From Mytilus galloprovincialis (Eukaryota > Mollusca > Bivalvia > Mytilida > Mytilidae), in contig NC_134851.1 of assembly GCF_965363235.1 (NCBI RefSeq), positions 54,688,833-54,752,832 on the forward strand: 64,000 nt of DNA. Direction: 5' to 3'. Every line of letters begins with the position of its first letter. Position 1 is the stretch's first letter. The position numbers were made by a program, and so were the translations under genes. Shown here in pieces: positions 45,101 through 54,500 of this stretch. The notes beneath the pieces are model-generated. The model was not told where the DNA came from. It saw only the letters and a list, made by a program, of their open reading frames with translations, and searched no databases.

Positions 45101-48100
45101 AGTCATGCTTAAATAACCTGTGTATCAATATTTTAGTTGAATTTATGTCCCTGATTTATTTTCTAAGGACATCATATGGTTATAACCTACATGTCCTTAA
45201 AATAATGAAACTTTCCAATTTTAAAGAAGAAAATTTGTCTTTTTTCATTTTAAATAATTGTTATGATAATAAAAACTAATCATGCCTATAGAAAAACAAG
45301 TCTTTGAACAACTTTTCCTAGGAAAATAAGTGCCACACATATTTTTAACAGATTATCGGCATTCCGATGGAAACGCATTGTGCACCTCTTCTTGCCGACT
45401 TGTTTCTTTATTATCATGAGGCTGAATTCATATAGAAACTTTTAAGGAAGAAAGATAAGAAGTTAGCAATATTTTTTAACTCTACTTGTTTCTTTATTAT
45501 TATGAGGCTGACTTCATATAGAAACTTTTAAGGAAGAAAGATAAGAAGTTAGCAATATCCTTTAACTCTACTTTTTACTATATAGATGATGTTCTTTCAC
45601 TAAATAATTCAAAATTTGGTGACTATGTCGAACGTATCTATCCCATTGAACTAGAGATAAAGGATACACCAGATACAGTTAAGTCGGCCTCATATCTTCA
45701 CTTACGTCTAGAAAATGACAAGGAGGGTCGATTGAAAATAAAACTTTACGACAAAAGAGATGATTTCAGCTTTCCAATTGTGAACTTTCCATTTTTAAGT
45801 AGCAACATTTCAGCCGCACCTGCATACGGTGTATATATCTCTCAATTGATACGATATTCCCGTGCTTGCATTTCCTATCATGATTTTCTTGATAGAAGGT
45901 TGTTTCTTACAAGGAAGCTATTGAATGAAGAGTTCCAAATGGTTAAGTTGAAATCATCTCTTCGTAAATTTTACGGACGCCATCACGAGTTGGTTGACCG
46001 TTATGGAATAACCGTTTCCCAAATGATATCGGATATGTTTCTTACGTCGTAACCACAATCCCCTTCCCTTTCATGAATGTGACCTACTGAATAAGACTAT
46101 TTACCGGATTTGTTATCTCATAAACAACACGACGGTTGCCACTTTTGGAGCAGGATCTGATAACCCTTCCGGAGCACCTGAGATCACCTCTAGTTTTTTG
46201 GTAGGGTTCCTATTGTTTTTTCTTTAGTTTTCTTTGTTGTGTCATGTGTACTATTATTTTTTTGGCCATGGCGTTGTCAGTTTTTTTTTCGATTTATGAG
46301 TTTGATTGTCCCTCTGGTATCTTTCGTCCCTCTTTTGTGGCATGTTTACTATTGTTTGTTTGTTTGTCCTTTTCATTTTTAGCCATGGCGTTGTCAGTTT
46401 ATTTTCGATTTATGAGTTTGACTGTCACTCTTGTATCTTTCGTCCGTATTGCCTTAGCTATGGATTTTTGTCCTAGAACTGATATTCCTAGTAAAATCAT
46501 GGACATGGACTTGATTAACTAGGGTGAAAGTCTGATAGACAATGTTTACTATTGGACTGGCCAATACAGCTGATCTGGAATCTTTTCTTAAATGACTTTT
46601 ATTCTTCATTTGAACTGAGCAACTTACCAAAATGTACCATGAAGTTGAATAAGATATAGAAATTTATATCTTTTTATCTAAACTCGTCATTTAGCATTCA
46701 CGATGGATTTTTTGTAACATTGTCAGCCTTCTGATTTCTCGTCTAGTTACTTGATAATATGCTATAATAAATAATTCTATCTAGCAAATCTAAATTACTT
46801 AGGAATCAGACAGATTAACTGTTCTTGCTCTAGAATCATCTGCGTTCCAATGATTGATCAACGGAAATGAAGCAGTAAAAATAATCGGAAGTCGTACTCG
46901 AATAGGCTGAGAAATATTTCCGTTTCAAAACGTTCAAAATTAGTGAACATCATTTAAACTATTTTATGATATGAAGGTTATACATATGAAAACAAATGTA
47001 ATTTATGCATAACGATACTTCCAAAGCTAACTGTAATCTTATCTTAGGCGTTAGGAAATTGAAACCGGAAGTGAACGTTCCGTATTAGCTCATGGGTCAA
47101 TACAGGGAGCAATACGTCATTTTCCATATTGACCCCGTAATTTATCCGTGTGGCATAACGTTTGCCTTTTCACCATCGTATGTGACGTCATTTTTTTTAA
47201 TTGCGTTGACGCCTGGATTAGTTCGGGTGTGTCTATGCTGCATCATGTATTCGGGTTTAGTTTTCTGTAATAAGTTAATACTTCAGTTTCATTATGAATA
47301 TATCTTTCACATTCATTTGTTAAAATTTACTGTTTGCAATAGCATGAATCGTTCTATATAAAAGTGTTCTTATCCCGGGCATAAAAACAATGCCGTATTT
47401 GGCAAAACCTTTTCAACTTTTGATCTTCAGTGCTGTACAACTTTGTACTTTTTTTCAATTTCGATCTTTTATATCTGGGCATTATGTATTCGGGTTTAGT
47501 TTTCTGTAATTAGTTAATACTTCAGTTTCATTATCATGATTATGTATATCTCTTTCATATTCATTTGATAAAATTTACTGTTTGCAATAGCATGAATTGT
47601 TCTATATAATAAGAATGTTCTTATCCCGGGCATACAAACAATGCCGTATTTGGCAAAACCTTTTCAACTTTTGATCTTCAGTGCTGTACAACTTTGTACT
47701 TTTTTCACTTTCGATCTTTTATATCTGGGCGTCACTATTGAGTCTTGTGTGGACAAGACGCGTTTTTTGGCGTATTGAATTTTAAACTTGATGCTTTTGT
47801 TGTCTATTAATCATGCTTTTCTTTGTCTATTATGGTCTCCTTTTTGTTTGTATTGTAGTCCTGTAATATTATGTTGTCATTTCAATGTTATATTTAACTT
47901 TGCCATTAAAGTGCGAGGTTTGGCATGCCATAAAACCAGGTTCAACCCACCACTTTTATTCCCCTTTAAAAGTGTCCTGTACCAAGTCAGGAAGATGGCC
48001 ATTGTTATAATATTGTTCGTTTCTGTGTGTGTTGCATTTTAACGTTGAGTCGTTTGTGTTTTCTCTTATTTTTTAGATAAGACGTGGCACGGTACTTATC

Positions 48101-48805
48101 TATCCCAAATTCTTGTATTTGGTTTTGATGTTATATTTGTTATTCTCGTGGTGTTTTGTCTGTTGCTTGGTCCGTTTCTGTGTGTGTTGCGTTTCGGTGT
48201 TGTGTCGTTGTTCTCCTCTTATATTTAATGCGTTTCCCTCGGTTTTAGTTTGTTACCCCGATTTTGTTTTTTGTCCATGGATTTATGAGTTTTGAACAGC
48301 GGTATACTACTGTTGCCTTTATTTATCCGAATTAGGGCTGATTTACTCAAAACATTTAATTATATACGTTATCAACGGTGCATAATAATTGGAGTATCCG
48401 CCTGAGGCAAAATTATAATTTCACCTGATTCCTTGGCATTATGGAAAATTGACAAAAAAACGACACCCTTAGTTTGGTTAAAATTTCGAGTTTCATCACA
48501 TATTATTTTATCATAAATTTGAAGTAGTTTGTAACTGATTTGTGTGTGTTTTAATATAACTTTTGTTCGAAGGTTCTTTAATGCCAATATGTCATTTAAC
48601 TTATCTATTATTTTTCTTTTATTTGTTAATAATTCAGGTCTTTGAAGGATCAACGATTTCAGATTCACCGCTACTGAAGCTTTCTGGTTCCAGTAGTAGT
48701 AGCAGTATAGTGCGGTCAACTGGAAATAACATGCTTGTGTTGTTTACATCTGATGGCAGTGTTACTGGCAATGGATTCTATGCCACATATTATTCTCATT
48801 CATGA
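38861..48805 (+). CDS. Secreted PAN/apple - EGF - CUB protein, six exons
   Basis: Six plus-strand exons (38861-39166, 39838-39925, 41070-41177, 41882-41989, 43878-44046, 48638-48805) encode about 315 residues: signal peptide, PAN/apple-like domain, a four-cysteine EGF remnant, two six-cysteine EGF modules and a C-terminal CUB domain. The first five exons join in phase (0,1,1,1) with GT-AG sites. The chain is extracellular and, from its modules, probably binds carbohydrate or protein partners in adhesion, byssal or immune settings; this is inference from domain type. Introns 4 and 5 hold foldback elements, repeat copies and a reverse-transcriptase relic. Exon 5 ends two bases into a codon but exon 6 opens in phase 0, so the CUB halves do not join in frame at these sites. 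The gene may carry a one-base loss, or an unseen exon or boundary. Confidence 0.75.
39838..39925 (+). CDS. Exon 2: degenerate EGF-like module
   Basis: Acceptor TTTATAG, start in phase 0. [18 protein letters not shown] ... HICISF carries the first four EGF-type cysteines but lacks the usual C-x-C...C ending. The donor G|GTAAGT leaves phase 1, matching exon 3. Confidence 0.75.
40655..40905 (-). repeat. Dispersed repeat 'GTCTCATTGG / GAAGGCC' (SINE-like), in intron 2
   Basis: Minus-strand words TGCTCATTGTTGAAGGCC, GTCTCTTGTGGAAAGTTGTC and TCATTGACAATCATAC are shared with 57480-57650, 52500-52700, 49640-49745, 61915-61970 and 62745-62870. Confidence 0.75.
41070..41177 (+). CDS. Exon 3: EGF module
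   Basis: A 108-bp phase 1-1 exon reading [18 protein letters not shown] ... [13 protein letters not shown] with all six cysteines in canonical spacing. Acceptor ATATTTAAG, donor AAA|GTAAGT. Confidence 0.9.
41630..41695 (+). pseudogene. Dead partial copy of EGF exon 3
   Basis: AACATGGCCAATAGTTACAG followed by TGTATTTGTACAAATGG repeats the second half of exon 3 ([20 protein letters not shown]). The first half and the acceptor are gone, and the donor is AAAGTAC rather than GTAAGT. It lies in intron 3. Confidence 0.85.
41882..41989 (+). CDS. Exon 4: EGF module
   Basis: A 108-bp phase 1-1 exon, [18 protein letters not shown] ... [13 protein letters not shown], six cysteines. Acceptor TATTATAG, donor AAT|GTAAGT. 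It is the same length as exon 3 and close in sequence, so the two arose by duplication. Confidence 0.9.
42523..42682. mobile_element. 160-bp foldback MITE in intron 4
   Basis: AGAATAACTAATCGAAGAAT at 42523 is inverted as ATTCTTTAATTAGTTATTCT ending at 42682. The stem continues through AAATATTCAACGAGTGACCG to a palindromic GC-rich centre, ATGCGCGTAGCGCAT. It has the same design as 51819-51975. Confidence 0.9.
42919..43277 (+). repeat. 'AAAGGCAACAG' repeat family, copy B
   Basis: Same orientation as copy A, truncated at CTGACTTGGTACAGGACACT. Located in intron 4. Confidence 0.8.
43878..44046 (+). CDS. Exon 5: N-terminal half of a CUB domain
   Basis: Acceptor ATTTTTTAG. It reads [18 protein letters not shown] ... 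[19 protein letters not shown], the S-P-N-Y-P-x-x-Y hallmark of CUB. The usual first cysteine of CUB is missing. Donor TTCAG|GTGAGA leaves two bases of a codon (phase 2). Confidence 0.85.
44160..44420. repeat. Probable dispersed repeat in intron 5
   Basis: GGCGGGGTTAAACATGTTTC is partly inverted at 57338 (AACACGTTTAACCCCGCC). The other lines (AGGTGGGCCTCAGCTGGCCC) have no second copy here. Class unknown. Confidence 0.4.
44860..45300 (+). repeat. Degenerate repeat of about 145 bp, three units
   Basis: Lines of the type ATGTCCCAGACTAATTTCCT with AGGACATCATG recur near 44862, 45007 and 45148, with variable AT-rich linkers. Confidence 0.5.
45355..46510 (+). pseudogene. 5'-truncated Y-I-D-D reverse-transcriptase element with tail
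   Basis: Starts at [20 protein letters not shown] (reverse transcriptase motif with P-M-G-x-N-C-A-P decayed to P-M-E-T-H). Then comes an 86-bp internal tandem duplication (copies from 45399 and 45485, out of frame). After it are the catalytic [11 protein letters not shown] and IYPIELEI, then [35 protein letters not shown] and [18 protein letters not shown]. The frame stops at 46050-46052. A non-coding tail to about 46510 includes two copies of a CCATGGCGTTGTCAGTTT line. I think it is a Penelope-like or related retroelement, but cannot settle the class. It sits in intron 5 of the PAN-EGF-CUB gene. Confidence 0.8.
46511..47243. other. Non-coding intron sequence
   Basis: No exon with CUB-like or other recognisable coding content is visible in this part of intron 5. 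Confidence 0.35.
47245..47730 (+). repeat. 239-bp tandem duplication
   Basis: ATGTATTCGGGTTTAGTTTT starts at 47245 and again at 47484. Both units run through ATCCCGGGCATA, ATGCCGTATTTGGCAAAACC and TGATCTTCAGTGCTGTACAA to ATATCTGGGC. They differ by a few substitutions and small indels. The second unit runs into repeat copy C. Confidence 0.9.
47648..48320 (-). repeat. 'AAAGGCAACAG' repeat family, copy C (inverted)
   Basis: Ends on the plus strand with GGTATACTACTGTTGCCTTT at 48301-48320, the complement of the start of copy A, and contains all of its lines in reverse order. It is as long as copy A and lies in intron 5. Confidence 0.85.
48638..48805 (+). CDS. Exon 6: C-terminal half of the CUB domain and stop
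   Basis: Acceptor TTAATAATTCAG. It reads [18 protein letters not shown] ... [16 protein letters not shown], then [12 protein letters not shown] and TGA at 48803-48805. This is the expected second half of a CUB domain (V-F-x-G, P-L-L, S-G, F-x-S-D-G-S-V, G-F-x-A-x-Y). It begins on a codon boundary, so it does not match the phase-2 end of exon 5. Confidence 0.85.
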   Translation, partial: VFEGSTISDSPLLKLSGSSSSSSIVRSTGNNMLVLFTSDGSVTGNGFYATYYSHS

Positions 48806-49084
48806 CGTAAGATTCATCTTAACATCACAGTGTTAACAGTTTAAAGATGTTCACTCATCTTGTTTATTGAATTTTTGTGAATATTATATTCCAAATTCTT
48901 TGGTTTTATCCATGTAGTGCTTCATAAAATATTTTGCATTATAACCATTACTTCTTTTTATAACGTTTTTTCATGTAGTTTTAACAGCCATATTTGATTA
49001 ATTGATTGATTGATTGTTTTGTACATGTAAATCCACTTTCAGCACTTTTGCGTTATTTCGTGGTTATAATTTTTTATTGGTGGA
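48806..49084. other. 3' flank of the PAN-EGF-CUB gene
   Basis: No canonical AATAAA is obvious in the first 280 bases after the stop. AATAAA near 49905 is the first clear one I see. Confidence 0.3.
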
Positions 49085-49252
49085 TAAAGCAGGAGTGGCC
49101 AAGTAGAGCCACCTTCAGCGGGGAAATCGACAATAATAGTCGATAAAGATTAGAGTCAAACTTATATGACGGATTTGAACTCAAAACCTCAGTATTGACA
49201 GTATACAAATACAATAGTTCGACTATTAGACCAATCGGCCACCTAGGTCCCA
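49085..49252 (-). repeat. tRNA-derived SINE-like sequence
   Basis: On the minus strand GGTGGCCGATTGGTCTAATA carries a box A (TGGTCTAATAG, 49223-49233). AGTTCAAATCC (49171-49181) is a box B about 40 bases on. The head resembles a Ser/Leu tRNA, and the tail to 49085 is unrelated. It is a stronger tRNA likeness than 2385-2540, but the arms do not pair as in a working tRNA. Confidence 0.6.
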
Positions 49253-49639
49253 TCATGTTTTAAAATCTTATAAAGTCCTTTTTTTGACAGAAAAAATGTG
49301 TCAAATGAATGATAAATATATAAAAAATTATGGGATAATTATTTCAAGCCTAATTATCAGTTGACATATAGATGTTGATATACAGTATTAAATCTTTGAC
49401 TAGTGTCGATACAAACCGACATCCTTGAATCGTCACAGGTTGGAAAGATTTCGTCTTTCGTTTATGACGTGTTGTGTTGGTCAAACACACATCCCTTCTT
49501 TTTATTAAGACTTCGTCTTTCAAACGAATACATACGTGTGGAATGTTTCTAAATAACATTTTTTATACTGTTTGTTTCCTCAAATTTTCAAATTTGCCAT
49601 TCAAGGACTTGTTATAGATAAAGGAGCAGTATGGGCTTT

Positions 49640-49745
49640 GATCATTACTGAAGGCCGTAAAATGGTCTATAGTTGTTTTTTTCTGTGTCATTTTGGACTC
49701 ATGTGAAGAGTTGTATTATTCTTATTTTCATATTTGTTGTGTTTT
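49640..49745 (+). repeat. Fragment of the 'GAAGGCC...GTCTCATTGG' repeat
   Basis: GGGCTTTGATCATTACTGAA and GGCCGTAAAATGGTCTATAG, then TCTGTGTCATTTTGGACTC, match 57540-57610. Confidence 0.65.
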
Positions 49746-50790
49746 AAGATATTACAGGCACTGCTGTCAAAAAAGATAGTAGAAAAAACCAAATTACAAC
49801 TGTTTATGATATATAGGAATCATATGGTAATAAACAAATTTTGAAATACGAAACATGTTCATTTTTGTTTCGATACAGCTGCAATATAATACTTATGTAC
49901 AATAAATCTTAAAATGTTGAAATCATTTTATCCATTTTAATCTTTTTTCAGGTTAAAGAAAAATATGTTAGGAATTACATGTAAATGTTGTACTACAAAT
50001 GTACTTGAGGAAAAGTCAAAGTCAAGAAAAACTAAGCAAGAAATGTATATTAATTGTCGTATCGGCTTTATAAGACAAGAAAACAATAAATGAATATAGA
50101 TTATTGCTCTTCTTTAGAACAAAATGTTTAATTTTATGATTATTCGAAATTATCAGAATAAAGTATGGCGTTAATGGAGAGAAAACATCAACCTCTTATG
50201 CATTAAATACATAACTCTTTAATTGCTGCAAAACTCTTTATACTTATATACAGATTGTGAAGGAAAATTGATTTGAGAATTATTAGTTTTCAGAAACTAT
50301 ATCTTTTTTATGTTGATATTAAACACGTTTTTGGAAATAAAATTTTGCAGCTATATACTGTATATATGTTTATTAAAACTAAAAAAGAATTGCATACATA
50401 AGAAGGTTTAAAAACTCATCCATTTTAATTCCTACAGGAATCAACCTTATACAAATGCACGTTTGCATGTACAAGGATTAAACTTTAATTGATTTTGGAA
50501 CATTCACATACGTATTAAAGAATTAAATTTTGTCAGGTTCTTATGTCAACTCAATGTTCAAACAGTTGCAGATTTGCAACAAGATTGCTTCAACCGCAAT
50601 GGTTTAACAGACGATGAATTGATATTCATTTGGGTAAGGTTCATTTCTATCCGACGCAGCTCATATAAAAGCTTGTTACTTTTAGTTTGGTCCGTATTTT
50701 GATGAGCAGATTGAATATCAACCCATACATTTTAACATCGAGTTCTGTGTGTTTTACTGATCAATAACCAAACAAAGAAAGAAAGCGGGT
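49746..50790. other. AT-rich non-coding DNA
   Basis: No feature is recognised. Confidence 0.3.
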
Positions 50791-51242
50791 TAAACATGAA
50801 AAAACAAGAATGTGTCCAAAGTACACTGATGCTCCACTCGCATTATCATTTTCCATGTTCAATGGACCGTGAAATTGGGTAAAAATCTAATTTGGCCTTA
50901 AAAGTAAATTGCTCAACCAAAAGGGAACATGTGTACAAAGTTTCAAGTTGATTGGACTTTAACTTCATTGAAAACTACCTTGACCAAAAACTTTAACCTG
51001 AAACTATCAATTTTAATTTCTATGTTCAGTGGACCATGAAAATGGGGTCAAAAGATTAATTTTGTTTTAAAATAAGAAAGATCATATCATAAGGAACATG
51101 TGTACTAAGTTTCAAGTTGATTGGACTTTAGCTTCTTCAAAAACTACCTTGACCAAAAACTTAAATGGGACGCACAGACGGAAGGACGCACAGACCAGAA
51201 AACATAATGCCCCTCTACTATCGTAGGTGGGGCATAAAAACG
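50791..51242 (+). repeat. Dispersed repeat with internal 170-bp duplication and terminal hairpin
   Basis: GGAACATGTGTACAAAGTTT, CAAGTTGATTGGACTTTA and AACTACCTTGACCAAAAACT occur twice (about 50926 and 51097). The 3' end GCCCCTCTACTATCGTAGGT then GGGGC folds as a short hairpin before ATAAAAA. I know this as a frequent bivalve repeat. The terminal hairpin could fit a Helitron-like end, but no CTRR end is clear. Confidence 0.65.
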
Positions 51243-51654
51243 GTTTTTGTTCCTTCTTGATATTGAGAATTCGAATCATCGTTTCGTTTGTTTCTATTTT
51301 GTAGCATCCTAATAGAATAGCAGATTATAGTTTGTTTTATAAAAGCTCAATTGAAAACTATTTACATTTACTCTCTAGTCCTTTTTTGGTAATATCAATA
51401 TTGCGCGGATTGGTACGCATATATCCTGCAATTGTGTTATTGTACTATGGGCATTTCTTGTATTCTTGTCTTTCATTTATACGTTGATGCTTTATCTATA
51501 TGCTATTTTGGTTTTCTGTGTTGACAATATTAGTACTTCGGTACTGTCATGAACATACTGATTTTTTTTTTTGTGTTATTGCAATCAGCTGTTTCAAAAT
51601 GATAGAAATTATTATAAATTAAGGAATGTATCTCCTTCATGCAAAGTTCTGATT

Positions 51655-51818
51655 CCTTTCACGGATTTGGCTATACTTTTTGGACCTTTTGGATTATAGC
51701 TCTTCCTCTTTTATATACGCTTTGAATTACAAATATTTTGGCCACGAGCATCACTTAAGAGACAGGTATTGTCGAAATGCGCATCTGGTGCAGGAAAATA
51801 GGTACCGTTAATGTTATT
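51655..51818 (+). repeat. Dispersed repeat 'GGCCACGAGCATCACT'
   Basis: CACGAGCATCACTTAAGAGA, TTGTCGAAATGCGCATCTGG and GGTACCGTTAATGTTATT form a block known to me from mussel sequences. Its end abuts the foldback at 51819. Confidence 0.55.
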
Positions 51819-51975
51819 TAAGGAATGACTGTAATATTTTTTTCTGTCTAAGAAGATATAATGTAAAGAATTTGTGGCACACTGAATAACGCGAGTAGCG
51901 GGTTATTTAACAGTGTGCACCACATTTTTAATGTTTTTTTCGAATAGACAGAAAAAATATTACAATCATTTCTTA
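51819..51975. mobile_element. 157-bp foldback MITE
   Basis: TAAGGAATGACTGTAATATT at 51819 pairs with AATATTACAATCATTTCTTA ending at 51975. The stem runs through TTTTTTTCTGTCT and GTGGCACACTG to the centre AACGCGAGTAGCGGGTT. Confidence 0.85.
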
Positions 51976-52123
51976 TAATTCAATTCTAAATTCCATTTTA
52001 AACCGTAGAAAACCATGAAAAAAAACGGTGATGACGTCACGGTCACATGACTAAATTATGTCTATGGGCTGATAACAAAATAACGTCAGCCAATCAGAAG
52101 ACGCATCCAAAATTAAATTATAA

Positions 52124-52499
52124 ACTGCTGTGCACTTATTATTGACATATTTACCAGTATGTCTGTTTGTTTTGTTCACACATTCTTGTCAATCTAATGG
52201 AAATATATGCGACTGTACTACAAGTGAGTGGTTTAGCTAGTTATGACATCAGGTTTAATCACCATTTTCTTCATAAGGAAATGCCGGTATCAAGTCAGGA
52301 GCATACCAGTTGTTTCCCTTTGTTTAATGGTTTGATCTTTTGATTTTGCCATTTAATATATCACGTGTTTTTGATACACAATACAAAAAAAAAAAAAAAA
52401 TTCCTATTATATCTTCGTTCACAATAGGATTGACCACTTAAATTACTTTTATTGAAGGACTTACTTACAACTTTTCACCAAGTGCGATACTATCAATAT
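52124..52499 (+). repeat. Direct repeat, copy 1 (about 375 bp)
   Basis: Begins AACTGCTGTGCACTTATTAT and ends AGTGCGATACTATCAAT. It matches 53224-53596 at about 93% by eye, with a shorter poly-A/C stretch. Confidence 0.85.
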
Positions 52500-52700
52500 A
52501 AAAAAGATGATATGAAATGTTGCTAATGAAACAAGAGACGAACATGACACAGAAATTAACAACTATAGGTCACCGTACGGCCTTCAACTATGAGCAGAGT
52601 CCATACTTCAAAGTCAGCTATAAAAAGTCCCGAAATGATAATATAAAACAATTCAAACGAGAAAACTTACGGTCTTATTTATATAAAAAACGAAAAACTG
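52500..52700 (-). repeat. Copy of the 'GAAGGCC...GTCTCATTGG' repeat
   Basis: Minus-strand words GACTCTGCTCATAGTTGAAG, GCCGTACGGTGACCTATAG and TTTCTGTGTCATGTTC match 57535-57605. 52700-53160 holds nothing further. Confidence 0.65.
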
Positions 52701-53159
52701 GGTCCTGATTTAGTAAACAATTACAACAATGACGAAACAGGGTCCATCCATTTTGATAAGACCTATTTCATACGTTAAATGCACAGAACTACAAATGTTA
52801 AGGTGCTCATAGTGACTAGTCATGCAATTTTTGTGTTGATTTTTTTCTTGTCGTACTTTTCTTTCCGTATAATGTACATAAAGTAAAGTATAATTAAACA
52901 ATTTCGAGGCACGATTCACTCAATTCACAATTTTTAGGTGATTTTTATATTCCTTTTCAATTAATTTAGAACCGTAATAGAACATATTACATTGAACAAC
53001 AATCGAACATAGTAGCATGTGTATGTAATAAAATAAACTCATTGGTGGACATCGTTCAAGGGTCTCTCGAGTTAAACCCCGGTCTCGTTGAGGTTTCGAA
53101 CAAAGGTACAGGGGTTTAACTCTCAAATAGTTCAAGTAAAACACGATTGTTGAAACACG

Positions 53160-53218
53160 AGTAAGTTAAGTTAACTCAATAGGTTTTAGTGAACTCAGCC
53201 AGTGATATACATTGTTGA
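53160..53218 (+). repeat. 60-bp direct repeat (second copy 53801-53861)
   Basis: AGTAAGTTAAGTTAACTCAA then GCCAGTGATATACATTGTTG recurs at 53801-53861 with two or three changes. Confidence 0.8.
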
Positions 53219-53223
53219 AGTAT

Positions 53224-53596
53224 TAACTGCTGTGCATTTATTATTGACATATTTACCAGTATGTATGTTTGTTTTGTTCACACATTCTTGTCAAAATAAT
53301 GGAAATATATGCGACTGTACTACAAGTGAGAGGTTTAGCTAGTTATGACATCAGGTTTAATCACCATTTTCTTCGTAAGGAAATGCCTGTATCAAGTCAG
53401 GAGCATGCCAGTTGTTTCCCATTTGTTTTATGGTTTGAGCTTTTGATTTTGCCATTTAATATATCACGTGTTTTTGATACACAATACAAAAAAAAACCCC
53501 CAGTAATTCCCATTATATCTTCGTTTACAATAGGATCGACCTAGAAAATGACCTTTATTGAAGTACTTACTTACAACTTTTCACAGAGTGCGATAC
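53224..53596 (+). repeat. Direct repeat, copy 2 (about 373 bp)
   Basis: Second copy of 52124-52499. A third decayed piece lies at 53610-53720 (CACCATTTTCAACATAAGAA, ACCAAGTCAGGTGAATG). Confidence 0.85.
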
Positions 53597-53861
53597 TATC
53601 AATTCGTTAATAAATCCATTACTTCATCCACCATTTTCAACATAAGAAAATATCTGTACCAAGTCAGGTGAATGTCAGTTAGTATCCGTTCGTTTCATGT
53701 GATTGAGGTTTTGCCATATGATTAGACAATTTCTATTTGAATCTTTCTCAGAGTTTAATTTTTAATTTTTGTTTTACTTTTCCTTGATTCAAATAAAAAA
53801 GTAAGTTAAGTTATCTCAATAGGTTTTAGTGAACTTAGCCAGTGATATACATTGTTGAAGT

Positions 53862-54386
53862 TTCTTGAATATTAACAGTCACCAGTTCTGATTATAGAAA
53901 TATCAAATGTTCTTTATATTTGTGGTTCTACTTTTTGCTATACGACTCTCTATGAAGCGCACGGACTTGAATGAAGATTAATTTAAAATTTCATTCCTAA
54001 GAGCGTCCGAATAATATTGAAGGCATACCACCACCACATTATTGACTATTTTGTCGGCCAGAACAAATAAAACACAAACTACTTTGAAAGATTTTGAATT
54101 ATATATCTTATTCTGAAAATAGGCGTCTTGTGTACTCTTTGATATGTAAGCCAAACTGAAATGAATGTGCATCCCTCTTGGCCAAGCGTTTTGTAGTTAA
54201 ATAAAAGACAGTAGAAATCAAATTGAATATCAAAATTTGAAAAAAAATTGATAAAAAAACGACAACTGAGGTTCTATTCTGATGTTAAATATGTTCAGAA
54301 ATGGACACGGATTTTTTTTATTAATGTTTAAATCATGACTACAAAAGCACGCAGAAATCTAGCTATAGTATTCATGTGTAGCAGTT
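53862..54386. other. Non-coding DNA 3' of the minus-strand exon
   Basis: Nothing is recognised beyond the poly(A) signal at 54387. Confidence 0.3.
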
Positions 54387-54392
54387 TTTATT
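54387..54392 (-). terminator. Candidate poly(A) signal AATAAA
   Basis: AATAAA on the minus strand, 108 bases after the stop codon of the exon at 54501-55116, a normal distance for 3'-end formation. Confidence 0.5.
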
Positions 54393-54500
54393 AATGATTA
54401 TTTTTGTATGAATTGTCTCGTACCTTCATAAAAACAATTCGTAAACTGGTGTGTTATTTTACACCTTTGAAACTGAAAATGATGTTCGAATATATGAAAA

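Noticed and set aside
45732-46052. Host protein-coding gene
   Set aside because: The peptide matches other relics in this window in block order (NFPFL, SNI.A.PAYG, SRAC) and belongs to the retroelement.
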